A DNA stretch of 61,727 nucleotides from UBA10677 sp045654245 (GCA_045654245.1 JAZOMX010000027.1:1-61727), one strand, 5' to 3'; counted from the stretch's first letter, positions 25,194-33,844 are shown. Notes: generated by a model not told the origin, from the letters alone. A program made the numbers and translations.

Positions 25194-27935
25194 CTATATT
25201 ACCGTTTTTACTAGCGCGTAACTTCTTCTTTCGTTATTGTCCCAACTGTTAGGACCTACTCCACCGTTCTCCTCTTTTTGGTGGAACGGGCCAAGTAAGT
25301 TACGGTTGCTTACCGTTAGCGTAATCGTAAGGTCGTTCTCTCCCTTTTTAACAAACTTGCTTATGTCAAGTTCGTTTTCAAACATCATTACGCCTGCGCT
25401 TTCTCCGTTTACCTCAACTTCTATCAACTGATAGCGCTCGGGCACGCTTAGTTTAACGCTTTCACTCTTTGCGTTAAACTTCTTTCTAAGCGTAATATCG
25501 CCCGCAAAGAACGGATATCCGTCCTCAATCAGCGAGGTAACTTTGCTCTTTTTCTTTCCTACCTTGAAGTTGTCGCCAAGCAGTACTCCTGCCGAAACGC
25601 CTTTTTCATACTCGCCGAAAACTCCAAAGTCTCCGCTTAAATATCCGCTTTCTATTTCCGTGTCGTAAACAAGACAGTTGCGGAGCGATTCGGTTACGTT
25701 CTCGCCAAACAACGCATAGTAAACCGCCTCGCTTTGATAGTAGTCAAGCGTTACCACGATTTCGTTGTCGCCTTTCCTTATGTACTTTCCTATATCGTAA
25801 CGGTAAAAACCTCTGCCAAAAACGGATTTTTCGTGCTTTTTGACTATTTGTCCGTTTATGGCGATTTGGTCGTGCTCGCAAGTAAAGTACGCTTTCTTCG
25901 GCGCGTTTTCTACCTTAAAACCATACTTTATGTAAAGTTTGCCTGCGTAACGCTCTTTAAGTAATCTCTTGAACGCATCACGAACGACTTCTTCTTCGCC
26001 GTAGTTTTCTCCGTCGTAGGACAGTCTTATTTTGTCAAGCGTAAGATAGTTTTCGTCGCTACTTACCACTTCGTACTCGCCCGAAAGCGTTATAAGTTCG
26101 CTCTCTTGCTCTTTGCTCGCCTCGTCCGTCGTCGGATATAAAAGTAACGCCTCGCCGTCGCTAAACTTTATCTCGCCGTCGCATATCTTTTCCTTTCCGC
26201 TTGCAGGGTTAACCGCTCTCCACTTTCCACTCGCTTTTAAGGTAGTGCCGTCGCCGATATTCGTTGCAAACACGAAAGTTTTACCGTTTTCGTCCACTCT
26301 TACGCTCGTTCTTACCGTTTCGTTTTTCTCCGCCTTGAACTCTTGCGAAAGCGCAATTTCGTCTAGCGTTACGGTGCTAGTTAAAAAGTCGTAATCGTAC
26401 TTCTCGCCCTCAAGATATTCGGGCTTGCCGTCGGTAAGCAATACTTTTCCGCCGTTTTCCGCGTACTTACGGATAAGGTCTTTACTGCTCTCGTCCATCG
26501 TTAGCGTGAGCGGAAAGATTATATAGTCGTACTTGCATTTGCCCACGACAAGCGTTTTCCCCTCCACTTTGCCGTGACGAGCCATTATCGTTTCGTCTAG
26601 ATAATGGAAAGTAATTTGACGCTTGGTTAGTTCTTCGCTTATCGCTCTATAACTATCGTCAATCGTCTTCACTTCGGGCAATTTGTATCCCTCGTGTTTC
26701 CAACCAAAATAGGTGCTCCTTATCGGCTGGAACACGCCGACGTTTACCCTTTCTTCGGAGTTCACTAGCATTTCGGTTAGGCGCGTGTAGTAAGCGTTAA
26801 AATCCTTAAAGCCCTTTCTTATCCACGGGTTTACAGTCGAAAAATGTGCGGGATAGTCTCTCTTTCTATTTCCTGCCTCGCTGTACGGAAGTAGGTGCTG
26901 GCACATATAATTCACGCCCGCTACATACTGAAAGTCGGCTATCTTTTTAAGTTCTAACGGCGTTGCGTCCCAGCCCACGCAGGCAAAGGTTTCCGTTAGA
27001 CGATATTTCTTTCCCAGTTGGCTCGCTACCGAACCGAGTTGTCGGGGCGATATGCAACAGTCCGTTCTCTTTCCAAGATAGTCTACGCCCGGGAACTGCT
27101 GGTATTCGTAAAAAGGCATTATTCCTCCACAACACAGCATTTGTCCCGCTAGCGAACGCTCTTCTATGTAGTGCCCCGTGAGTTCATAGCCGTTTTCTTC
27201 GCACCAGTCGTAAATCTTCTTGGCGAAGTTTTCAAGCATTAACTCTTGCATACCTTTCCAGTACTTGTATCTGAACGCGCGATAGCCCTCTCTTTCATAA
27301 AAAAGTAGTCCTAGCCCGTCCAAAACGCTCTCGCCGTACTTCTTTTCGAAGTAATCCTCTATCACGGTCGTGTACGGCGTTCCCCAACGATAATACTGTG
27401 GTTCGTCCGTGAAAAAACCCATAATACCGTACTTATCACGCTTTTTGTATTCCTCGTGCGTGAGCGCTATGAACTTATCCACGACCTCGCCGTTAAGTAT
27501 GTCGGCAGTTGACGCCGAACGACGCATATATACGTTGATTACGCTATCGCCTTTCGTTACTCTCGTTAGTTTTTTTCCGTCGTCAAAAAACGATACTAAC
27601 GCTTGCTCGTCGTACGCGCCCTCTTTGCAATACACTTCGCAGTCACGGTTGTTCTCATCTTCTAAAAGTTTTCCGCCCACGAATCCACTCGGCCAACCGT
27701 TTTCGTCGTACGCCCACGCTTCCATACCAAGTTCACGAGCGTACTTTGCGCATTCCGTTATGCAATTATGCCACTGCTCGCCAAGATATTCCGTCTTAAG
27801 TCCGCTCCTTGCGTGCATAATAAATCCGCTTATGCCTTGCTCGTGCATAGTCTTGATTTGCGCTTTCAGTTCATCTACGTCTAATTCGTCGTTCCAACTC
27901 CAAAACGGGATTGACCCTTTTCTCTTTACTTCCAT
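25194..27935 (-). CDS. Large glycoside-hydrolase-like protein (GH106-like)
   Basis: 913 residues and no signal peptide, so probably cytoplasmic. The N-terminus PFWSWNDELDVDELKAQI followed by GISGFIMHARSGL and AYDENGWPSGFVGG matches a TIM-barrel family close to alpha-L-rhamnosidase GH106 and uncharacterised relatives. The middle contains a glutamine-amidotransferase-like segment (FPLTLTMD, YAENGGKVLLTDGK). The C-terminal third has two galactose-binding-like sandwiches (YDIGKYIRKGDNEIVVTLDY and LDISKFVKKGENDLTITL). The substrate and catalytic residues are not assigned. The start has TAAGGAG upstream, and transcription probably continues into ddh. Confidence 0.72.
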   Translation of the reverse strand: MEVKRKGSIPFWSWNDELDVDELKAQIKTMHEQGISGFIMHARSGLKTEYLGEQWHNCITECAKYARELGMEAWAYDENGWPSGFVGGKLLEDENNRDCEVYCKEGAYDEQALVSFFDDGKKLTRVTKGDSVINVYMRRSASTADILNGEVVDKFIALTHEEYKKRDKYGIMGFFTDEPQYYRWGTPYTTVIEDYFEKKYGESVLDGLGLLFYEREGYRAFRYKYWKGMQELMLENFAKKIYDWCEENGYELTGHYIEERSLAGQMLCCGGIMPFYEYQQFPGVDYLGKRTDCCISPRQLGSVASQLGKKYRLTETFACVGWDATPLELKKIADFQYVAGVNYMCQHLLPYSEAGNRKRDYPAHFSTVNPWIRKGFKDFNAYYTRLTEMLVNSEERVNVGVFQPIRSTYFGWKHEGYKLPEVKTIDDSYRAISEELTKRQITFHYLDETIMARHGKVEGKTLVVGKCKYDYIIFPLTLTMDESSKDLIRKYAENGGKVLLTDGKPEYLEGEKYDYDFLTSTVTLDEIALSQEFKAEKNETVRTSVRVDENGKTFVFATNIGDGTTLKASGKWRAVNPASGKEKICDGEIKFSDGEALLLYPTTDEASKEQESELITLSGEYEVVSSDENYLTLDKIRLSYDGENYGEEEVVRDAFKRLLKERYAGKLYIKYGFKVENAPKKAYFTCEHDQIAINGQIVKKHEKSVFGRGFYRYDIGKYIRKGDNEIVVTLDYYQSEAVYYALFGENVTESLRNCLVYDTEIESGYLSGDFGVFGEYEKGVSAGVLLGDNFKVGKKKSKVTSLIEDGYPFFAGDITLRKKFNAKSESVKLSVPERYQLIEVEVNGESAGVMMFENELDISKFVKKGENDLTITLTVSNRNLLGPFHQKEENGGVGPNSWDNNERRSYALVKTVI

Positions 27936-27953
27936 TTTTACTCCTTAATGGGC

Positions 27954-27988
27954 AAAAGACCTGCGCTTAACCAACGCACGGTCTTTTT
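27954..27988 (-). terminator. Terminator between recR and the GH106-like gene
   Basis: AAAAGACC and GCG arms pair with CGC and GGTCTTTT around a 9-nt loop. T-runs occur on both strands, so it may be leaky or bidirectional. Confidence 0.7.
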
Positions 27989-27990
27989 TA

Positions 27991-28575
27991 TCAAAGTTCA
28001 GTTCTTGATTCGATTGCCCGGGAAAGCGTTACCTCGTCGGCGTACTCGATTTCACTACCCATACTTATACCCTGGGCTAGCCTCGTTACCTTTACGCCTA
28101 GGGGTTTTAGTAGTCTTGCTAAATACATAGCCGTCGCCTCGCCCTCTACGTCGGGGTTAGTCGCAATTATCACTTCGTTTACTCCGTCAAGTCGAGAAAG
28201 TAGTTGCTTTATGCGGAGTTCGTCCGGACCTTTCCCCTCAAGCGGATTTAGCGTTCCTCCCAAAACGTGGTAAGTAAAAGTTCTACCCGCCACCTTTTCA
28301 AGCGCTAGAATATCCTTCGTTTCGGATACTACGCAGATTACGCCGTGGTCGCGCGTGCGACAAATTTCACACACTTCTTCGTCCGTAAGGTTTCCGCACA
28401 CCGAACAAAATTTAATTTTTTCCTTAACTTCGACGATAGCGTCCGCAAAATCGCGCGCCTCGTCTTCGTCCATTTCTACCACCGCGTATGCGTAACGCTG
28501 TGCCGTCTTTTTCCCTACGCCGGGGAGCGACGAAAACCGCGTTATTAGTCTTTGTATGCTGTCGGGATTGTTCAT
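27991..28575 (-). CDS. recR: Recombination mediator RecR
   Basis: A 194-residue DNA-repair protein of the RecFOR pathway that helps load RecA at gaps. It has a helix-hairpin-helix SSLPGVGKKTAQR, a C4 zinc finger (C57, C60, C69, C72), a Toprim domain with VSETKDILALE and ATNPDVEGEATA, and a C-terminal LAQGISMGSEIEYAD. The ATG at 28575 follows the ebfC stop directly. An in-frame GTG (28593) would extend it inside ebfC, but other RecR N-termini match the ATG. Confidence 0.96.
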   Translation of the reverse strand: MNNPDSIQRLITRFSSLPGVGKKTAQRYAYAVVEMDEDEARDFADAIVEVKEKIKFCSVCGNLTDEEVCEICRTRDHGVICVVSETKDILALEKVAGRTFTYHVLGGTLNPLEGKGPDELRIKQLLSRLDGVNEVIIATNPDVEGEATAMYLARLLKPLGVKVTRLAQGISMGSEIEYADEVTLSRAIESRTEL

Positions 28576-28576
28576 A

Positions 28577-28909
28577 CTAGAATAGTCCGCCACCCATACC
28601 GTTGGGCATTAGTTCAGCAGATAGCGCGTCCGCCTCGTCTAGCGCGTCGTTCATTGCTGCGATTATAAGGTCTTCTAGCATTTCTAGGTCGTCCATATCA
28701 ACCGCCTCGGGCTTGATTGCAAGTCCTACTACTTTTTTATCGCCCGTAATCGTTACGGTTACTAGCCCACCGCCAGAACTTCCTTCGATTTCGGTGTTCG
28801 CTATCTCTTCTTGAGCCTGTTTCATTTGCTCTTGAAGTTTTTGCGCTTGTTTCATCATTGCTTGCATATTCATTCCGCCACCGCCGAATCCGCCTCTATA
28901 TCCTGCCAT
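28577..28909 (-). CDS. ebfC: YbaB/EbfC nucleoid-associated protein
   Basis: A 110-residue DNA-binding protein. It has a Gly/Met-rich start, the MKQAQKLQEQMKQAQEEIA helix, GGGLVTVTITGDKKVVGLAI and LEDLIIAAMNDALDEA, all family hallmarks. It sits in the conserved dnaX-ebfC-recR order, one base before the recR start. Confidence 0.95.
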   Translation of the reverse strand: MAGYRGGFGGGGMNMQAMMKQAQKLQEQMKQAQEEIANTEIEGSSGGGLVTVTITGDKKVVGLAIKPEAVDMDDLEMLEDLIIAAMNDALDEADALSAELMPNGMGGGLF

Positions 28910-28920
28910 TTCAGTTCTCC

Positions 28921-30444
28921 TTATTTCTTCTTAATATTGAGTTTCGCTTCGCCAATAAGTCTTTTGATGCGGTCAATTTCCGTATCCATATTGACTCCGC
29001 CCTTTACTTTGTCCACTACTAGTTTCAAGCCCGTTCCGTCCGCTTCGAGCGCACGCTTAATCGGGTTCATTATAGAATCGTCGCTAAACCTAAACAAGTT
29101 CTCGGGCGTTACCCACACTTTGAGTTCGTCGCCCGTTATTTCTACCTCTTCTGCTAGTTTGAGCGAAGAAAACGCCATCGTCGATTCGTTTTCTCTAATA
29201 TAAGTCATTACTCTTCCCCACACGCTTCGAGCCTCCATTGATTTGCTCGCTCTCGCTTTGAGTACGGGGTTTTCGCTATCTTCTTTCTTGGGCTCTACCG
29301 CCACCGCTATTCCACTTGCGATTTTCTTCTCAAGACGGGCTATGCGTTCCTCTAACGCCGATAGGTCGGTTACCGCTTGCTTGATTACTCGTAGCGTTGC
29401 AGTCTCTAACACGATTTTGGGGCTTACCGAATATCTAATTTCTGCGTCGATTGCCGAAAATACCGTGATTGCCGTGACGAGAAAATCTACGCTAACCTCG
29501 TCCGCTTTTTCTCTCATTTCGGCTAGTTCTTCTTCGTTTCCGAGCACCGTTGCTTTGGACGAGGTCTTAATCACGAGTAGGTCACGAAGGTACGATACGA
29601 TATCCTTCGCTATTAGCGATACGCTCTTTCCCTCGGCGCAAAGAGTGTTTACTACCTCTAACGCTACGCCGATATCACCGCTTTTTATCGCCTCGTATAA
29701 CTTCTTAACGCCTTGTCGTCCGCCCGTTCCGAGAATATTCGACACGACCTCGTAAGTTAGCGTTTCGCCTCCGCCCATTACTCTGTCGGCTAGCGAAAGC
29801 ATATCTCTTACCGAGCCTTCCGCCATAGTCGCTATTAGCGAAATCGCCTCGTCGGTTGCTTTTACGCCCTCTCGCTCGTAAACGAGTTTTAGGTACGAAC
29901 AAAGTTCGGCGTGCGAAACGAGTTTAAAGTCAAACCTCATACAGCGAGATAATATCGTCGGTAGTACCTTATGCACTTCCGTCGTTGCCAAAATAAATAT
30001 TACGTGCTTGGGTGGCTCTTCTAGCGTTTTTAGTAGCGCGTTAAACGCTTGCGCCGAGAGCATATGCACCTCGTCGATTATATATATCTTATATTTTCCC
30101 ACCGCAGGCAAGTACTGTACGCTCTCAATCAGCGTGCGCATTTGGTCAACGCTGTTGTTAGACGCTGCGTCGAGTTCAAACACGTCCACGTTTTCTTTGC
30201 TTGCGATTGCTTTGCACGCCTCGCACTCTCCACACGGCGAACCGTTACGGGGGCTAAGGCAGTTGATTGCCCTAGCGAAAATTCTAGCGCAAGTCGTTTT
30301 TCCCGTTCCACGACTGCCCGTGAAAAGGTACGCGTGCGAAATGCGTCCCGCTTTTACTTGGTTCTCAAGCGTCTTCGTGACGTGGCGTTGTCCTATTACT
30401 TCTTCAAATCCGCTCGGGCGGTATTTTCTATATAGCGCTAACAT
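28921..30444 (-). CDS. dnaX: DNA polymerase III tau/gamma subunit
   Basis: A 507-residue clamp-loader ATPase. It has RKYRPSGFEEVIGQ at the N-terminus, the Walker A motif GSRGTGKTT, a zinc-binding C-x8-C-x2-C-x2-C cluster (CLSPRNGSPCGECEAC), IDEVHMLS, the LKTLEEPP helix and ATTEVHKVLPTILSRC. A short tau-like tail ends in KKK. No internal slippery run indicates a gamma frameshift product. First gene of dnaX-ebfC-recR. Confidence 0.96.
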   Translation of the reverse strand: MLALYRKYRPSGFEEVIGQRHVTKTLENQVKAGRISHAYLFTGSRGTGKTTCARIFARAINCLSPRNGSPCGECEACKAIASKENVDVFELDAASNNSVDQMRTLIESVQYLPAVGKYKIYIIDEVHMLSAQAFNALLKTLEEPPKHVIFILATTEVHKVLPTILSRCMRFDFKLVSHAELCSYLKLVYEREGVKATDEAISLIATMAEGSVRDMLSLADRVMGGGETLTYEVVSNILGTGGRQGVKKLYEAIKSGDIGVALEVVNTLCAEGKSVSLIAKDIVSYLRDLLVIKTSSKATVLGNEEELAEMREKADEVSVDFLVTAITVFSAIDAEIRYSVSPKIVLETATLRVIKQAVTDLSALEERIARLEKKIASGIAVAVEPKKEDSENPVLKARASKSMEARSVWGRVMTYIRENESTMAFSSLKLAEEVEITGDELKVWVTPENLFRFSDDSIMNPIKRALEADGTGLKLVVDKVKGGVNMDTEIDRIKRLIGEAKLNIKKK

Positions 30445-30462
30445 ATTTTATCCTCTTTTCGT

Positions 30463-30491
30463 ATTATACCTAAATCTTACTAAAATGTCAA
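30463..30491 (-). promoter_or_regulatory. dnaX promoter
   Basis: Minus-strand TTGACA (30486-30491), 17-bp spacer, TATAAT (30463-30468). Confidence 0.92.
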
Positions 30492-30569
30492 AGGATAGAG
30501 GCATAATTACCAAACGCAAAACAAAAAAACAATTTTTTTAGCCATTTTTAACTTTTTACTCTTTTTCTA

Positions 30570-30598
30570 TTGAAAATTTATATTTTTTAGTGTATAAT
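30570..30598 (+). promoter_or_regulatory. Promoter giving an apparently leaderless mRNA
   Basis: TTGAAA-N17-TATAAT. The -10 box ends 8 bp before the GTG at 30606, which therefore coincides with the expected start point. Confidence 0.85.
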
Positions 30599-30605
30599 CT
30601 TTTTA

Positions 30606-31052
30606 GTGGAAACTTCTTATTACATAAGTATCGCCATAAAAAACTTTTTAGATGAACGGGGAATGAAGTCTTATACTCTCGCCTCGCTTTCGGGGTGCAA
30701 TAAAACCGCAGTAAACAACTGGTTATATCAACGCCAACTCCCCTCGGCGAAATGTCTAATGCGCCTTGCCGACTTTATGAATATTTCCGTCGATTATATG
30801 CTGGGACTAAAAAAAGATAAACGCATTATCCGTAGCGGTACTACCGAAAAGTTCTCAAGCCGAGTTAAACTTCTTCTCGGTAGCGACGTTACCGCTTATA
30901 GGCTCGCTAAAGAGTGTAAGGTCGGCTCGTCCGCCGTCTCGAAGTGGAGTACTATGGAACGCTTGCCTAATATCGAAGTACTGATTAAACTCTCTTCCCT
31001 CTTCGGCGTTTCCGTCGATTGGCTACTAGGCAGAACGAATATTCCAAACTAA
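30606..31052 (+). CDS. Double XRE-family HTH regulator
   Basis: A 148-residue protein made of two Cro/C1-type HTH domains in tandem (about 5-65 and 80-145). The shared segment endings are ISVDYMLGLKK and VSVDWLLGRTN, and each has an A-V-NW or A-V-SKW recognition helix. GTG start: the first helix (IAIKNFLDERG) is needed for the fold and no ribosome site exists upstream, so the mRNA seems leaderless. An ATG at 30663 is a poorer alternative. The target is unknown. The fold suggests a compact monomer reading two half-sites. Confidence 0.82.
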   Translation: METSYYISIAIKNFLDERGMKSYTLASLSGCNKTAVNNWLYQRQLPSAKCLMRLADFMNISVDYMLGLKKDKRIIRSGTTEKFSSRVKLLLGSDVTAYRLAKECKVGSSAVSKWSTMERLPNIEVLIKLSSLFGVSVDWLLGRTNIPN

Positions 31053-31067
31053 ATATTTCCATAAAAG

Positions 31068-31100
31068 AAAACACGTCGTAGTTTTTACGGCGTGTTTTTT
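31068..31100 (+). terminator. Terminator after the HTH gene
   Basis: ACACGTCGTA / TACGGCGTGT stem with T-run. It may also serve the converging gene at 31152. Confidence 0.85.
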
Positions 31101-31151
31101 ATATCGTTTTATCTTTTTTCTTTCTTTGTTCATATTCCCTCCTCAACTTAA

Positions 31152-31733
31152 TTAAACCATAAATACTCGATACACAAAAACAAATTTTCCAGAATAGCGC
31201 AGACTGTCAAAATCCTTATTCCGATAAACGTAATACGTGTATTCTGTTCTATCTGAATAACCTTTGCGTGATTCATAATCTTTTCGCACATATCCCTTTT
31301 GTGATAAATCTCTCACATCATAATCTTTTACCACGTATTTGCCTTCGGTTTTTACACTAACGTAAATCTGTACTGGATTAAATTCTAGCGGATTCAGTGG
31401 CCTTTTCTGATAAAAATCCACTCTTACCGTATTATTCTCTTCGGTGAGTTCACTCAATTTTACCGCTACCGCCCCGTCAGCATTTGGGCTATAAAACTCA
31501 ATAATCATTTCGCCTTTTAAGGTATTAAGTTCCTCTGCGTGCTTTATTCTATGCACGATAATAGGCGTCGCAAACATTAATACTACGCACATTATAGGTA
31601 TAACTACTTTCGTTACAGTCCGTATTCTCTCTTGTGTTTCAGGCTTTAATCTTATGCAAAAAATTACCCACGGCAAAAATATCGCAAAGAATACTATCCC
31701 TATCGATTTTAACACTTCCTTAATTTTTTTCAT
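31152..31733 (-). CDS. Membrane protein of unknown function, paralog A
   Basis: 193 residues. One or two hydrophobic helices occur in the first 60 residues (SIGIVFFAIFLPWVIFC and VVIPIMCVVLMFATPII), followed by an extracytoplasmic-looking beta-rich domain with LKGEMIIEF, VKLSELTEENN and a Tyr-rich QKGYVRKDYESRKGY segment. The first 75 residues are almost identical to paralog B, 18 bp upstream, while the rest has drifted to partial similarity. The ribosome site GGAGGTAAAGACAAA is shared with B. I do not recognise the family. Confidence 0.75.
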   Translation of the reverse strand: MKKIKEVLKSIGIVFFAIFLPWVIFCIRLKPETQERIRTVTKVVIPIMCVVLMFATPIIVHRIKHAEELNTLKGEMIIEFYSPNADGAVAVKLSELTEENNTVRVDFYQKRPLNPLEFNPVQIYVSVKTEGKYVVKDYDVRDLSQKGYVRKDYESRKGYSDRTEYTYYVYRNKDFDSLRYSGKFVFVYRVFMV

Positions 31734-31751
31734 TTTGTCTTTACCTCCCTA

Positions 31752-32315
31752 TTAACTATCCTTTTTCTTCATAATTAACACGAGTTTTTTACTGTATTTT
31801 AGACTATCAAAATTCTTATTTCTATAAATGTAAGTTTCACATATTTGCTCTCTTTTTCCATTTATTGACGCAACAGCATATTTGCTTATTCTTACATATC
31901 CCTTTTGGTACAATTGCCCTGGCAATTTTTCTCTTACTATTACCTTATTCTCCTCTTTAACAGTCACACGGAAAGAAACTGAGTTTTTTGTTTTGTCTAT
32001 ATATATAACAAAATGGTTGTTTTCTTCCGTAATTTCACTCAATTTGACGGTTAATTTTTCTCCATATTTGGGGATAAACTCAATCGTCATTTCTCCTTTA
32101 AGCGTTTCGATTTGTTCTGCGTTCTTTATCCGATTTATAACGATAGGCGTTGCAAACATCATTACTACGCACATTATAGGTATAACTACTTTCGTTACAG
32201 TCCGTATTCTCTCTTGTGTTTCAGGCTTTAATCTTATGCAAAAAATTACCCACGGCAAAAATATCGCAAAGAATACTATCCCTATTGATTTTAACACTTC
32301 CTTAATTTTTTTCAT
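31752..32315 (-). CDS. Membrane protein of unknown function, paralog B
   Basis: 187 residues from the ATG at 32315, which has GGAGGTAAAGACAAA in front. An upstream ATG (32345) is inside the A-rich leader and is not supported. The architecture is as in paralog A: a near-identical N-terminal membrane part, then a diverged domain (LKGEMTIEF, VKLSEITEENN, YQKGYVRISKY). The pair is a recent tandem duplication or gene conversion limited to the 5' part. A long structured leader with its own promoter precedes it. Confidence 0.75.
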   Translation of the reverse strand: MKKIKEVLKSIGIVFFAIFLPWVIFCIRLKPETQERIRTVTKVVIPIMCVVMMFATPIVINRIKNAEQIETLKGEMTIEFIPKYGEKLTVKLSEITEENNHFVIYIDKTKNSVSFRVTVKEENKVIVREKLPGQLYQKGYVRISKYAVASINGKREQICETYIYRNKNFDSLKYSKKLVLIMKKKDS

Positions 32316-32357
32316 TTTGTCTTTACCTCCTTTTTTTGTTTGCATTTTTTATTGTCA

Positions 32358-32380
32358 CTCGCCCGTCGAGGCTCCCCGAC
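32358..32380 (+). repeat. CTCGCC-type hairpin repeat
   Basis: CTCGCCCGT, GTCGAG, GCT, CCCGAC. It is the same family as 18364 but with one unpaired base. Confidence 0.55.
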
Positions 32381-32500
32381 CGAGGATGCCCTCGGTGGCG
32401 TGTAGGCGTTCTATCATTACCGCAAATAAACCCAACAACACTAGAGTTTATCCGTAATCCTCGATAGGAAAACTACTCGGCTGTCCGTCCGCACGGACAA

Positions 32501-32538
32501 AACGCAATAGGGTACCTATATCAGTCTCCTATTGCGTT
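32501..32538 (-). terminator. Attenuator-like hairpin overlapping a leader ORF
   Basis: Perfect 11-bp arms AACGCAATAGG / CCTATTGCGTT, followed on the minus strand by TTTTGT. The promoter-proximal arm is the last codons of the 15-residue ORF. Confidence 0.6.
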
Positions 32539-32568
32539 TATATTTAAACAAGCGTTATTTAGTTCCAT
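32521..32568 (-). CDS. Putative 15-residue leader peptide
   Basis: ATG at 32568 with GGGGG 9 nt upstream; the product is MELNNACLNINAIGD. It is Asn-rich and its 3' end forms one arm of the hairpin 32501-32538. Translation is inferred from position only. Confidence 0.4.
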   Translation of the reverse strand: MELNNACLNINAIGD

Positions 32569-32646
32569 AATCTTTTTCCCCCGATATCTTTTCTTTCCCC
32601 TATCTTCCTTTACCTTTCCTTTTTCCTTTTTCTTCCGTTTTTTTAT

Positions 32647-32675
32647 ATTATACCGTAAAAACCCGCTTTTGTCAA
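32647..32675 (-). promoter_or_regulatory. Promoter of the paralog pair leader
   Basis: Minus-strand TTGACA (32670-32675), 17-bp spacer, TATAAT (32647-32652). Confidence 0.92.
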
Positions 32676-32685
32676 TACCCCCTCT

Positions 32686-32719
32686 AAAAAACGAAAAACC
32701 CTTGCTTGTTAGCAAGGGT
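32686..32719 (-). terminator. Terminator after the anion transporter
   Basis: ACCCTTGC / GCAAGGGT stem, then TTTTTCGTTTTTT on the minus strand. The next promoter begins immediately after it. Confidence 0.9.
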
Positions 32720-32725
32720 AATAAA

Positions 32726-33838
32726 TCATATCAGTATTAAGCAAAAGGCGGTGAGGGCGAAGAGAAAACCGAACGAGAAAAGCGAGTTGATAAGCAAATA
32801 TTTGACCTTTTCTCTCGGCTTATAAATCGTGAAAGTCTTAAACGAAATTAGGCTCGCCATAGACGAAATTAGCGTTCCGCATCCGCCCACGTTGACGGCA
32901 ATTAGCAAACTTTTGTAGTTATTAGTAAAGCCCGAAAGGAGTACCGCCGACGGCACGTTGCTTATTATTTGACAAGACGCTACACCCGTTAGGAAAGTAC
33001 TTTTATCTAGCACGGCGCTCATAACCTTATCGACTGCGGACAAACGAGAAATATTGCCCACCACGATAAAGAACATACAAAAAGTAAGCAGTAACGGATA
33101 ATCGACTTTGGCAAGCGCGCTACGGTCAAGAGCAAGCATTACGGGGATTACGACAAATCCCGTCCAAAACGGCACCACACGGAATACTAACACTATCATA
33201 TAGATAAACAGAACTGCGCACACGATTGCTCGGGGCTTGTCTAGTTCGTGTTCGGGGTCGCTAGGCGGTTCGATTTGCTCTTTCTTTATAAAAAGACAGC
33301 AAACTACGATTAGCGCAACCGAAAATAGCGTGGGCAATAACATTATCGAAAAGAACTCGCCCGTGGGAATATTGAAACGATTATATAAGTATAGGTTTTG
33401 CGGATTACCAAACGGCGTTAGCATACCGCCAAGGTTAGCCGATATCGTCTGCATTGTAAAGGTAAACGCCATATACTTTTCCTTTTTCGCCGAGTTTAGC
33501 ACGAAATACCCTAGTGGCAAAAAGGTTAGTAGCGCCATATCGTTGGCAATCAGCATTGACGCTATATAGGTTATAAAGACTAGCGCCGTAATCGCCGAGC
33601 GAGTGGTTTTGAAAACTTTGATTACTTTGCGCGCGAGCAAACGGAAAAACCGTATGTTTTTAAGCGCAGATATTACTGCCGACATACCGAACAAGCAAGT
33701 TAGCGTTCTAAAATCGAAGTACCCTAAATACTCTTTATCGGGCGGAACGATAAAACACGATACTATCGCTAGTACCGTCGCTATCACCAACACGGCGTTG
33801 TTCCGCAAAAATCCTTTTATGTAATCCGCTTTCGTCAC
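32726..33838 (-). CDS. SLC13/ArsB-superfamily anion transporter
   Basis: A 370-residue integral membrane protein with about ten hydrophobic segments. FGMSAVISALKNIRFF, IANDMALLTFLPLG, the NLGGMLTPFGNPQNLYLY re-entrant signature, and the pseudo-repeat SNVPSAVLLSG...LIAVNVGGCGTLISSMAS are typical of the ArsB/NhaD/CitMHS ion-transporter superfamily. It is shorter than most (about 420), and the substrate (dicarboxylate, arsenite or another anion) cannot be assigned. It is monocistronic between its promoter and terminator. Confidence 0.85.
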   Translation of the reverse strand: MTKADYIKGFLRNNAVLVIATVLAIVSCFIVPPDKEYLGYFDFRTLTCLFGMSAVISALKNIRFFRLLARKVIKVFKTTRSAITALVFITYIASMLIANDMALLTFLPLGYFVLNSAKKEKYMAFTFTMQTISANLGGMLTPFGNPQNLYLYNRFNIPTGEFFSIMLLPTLFSVALIVVCCLFIKKEQIEPPSDPEHELDKPRAIVCAVLFIYMIVLVFRVVPFWTGFVVIPVMLALDRSALAKVDYPLLLTFCMFFIVVGNISRLSAVDKVMSAVLDKSTFLTGVASCQIISNVPSAVLLSGFTNNYKSLLIAVNVGGCGTLISSMASLISFKTFTIYKPREKVKYLLINSLFSFGFLFALTAFCLILI

Positions 33839-33844
33839 AACGAT

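Larger units (their letters stand above)
32316..32640 (-). promoter_or_regulatory. Structured leader of the paralog pair
   Basis: About 325 nt between the promoter and gene B with no long gene. In order of transcription it has a polypurine tract, a 15-codon leader ORF, a terminator-like hairpin overlapping its end, a TGTCCG / CGGACA hairpin (32481-32498), an ACCGAGG / CCTCGGT hairpin and a CTCGCC-type repeat (32358-32380). Confidence 0.6.

Noticed and set aside
28921..30444. Programmed frameshift for a gamma subunit in dnaX
   Set aside because: No slippery A-run with a following stem was found at a suitable position.
32569..32715. N-terminal extension of the small ORF ending at 32521
   Set aside because: The extension starts upstream of the -35 box and runs through promoter and polypurine tract; only the last 15 codons lie in the transcript with a possible ribosome site.
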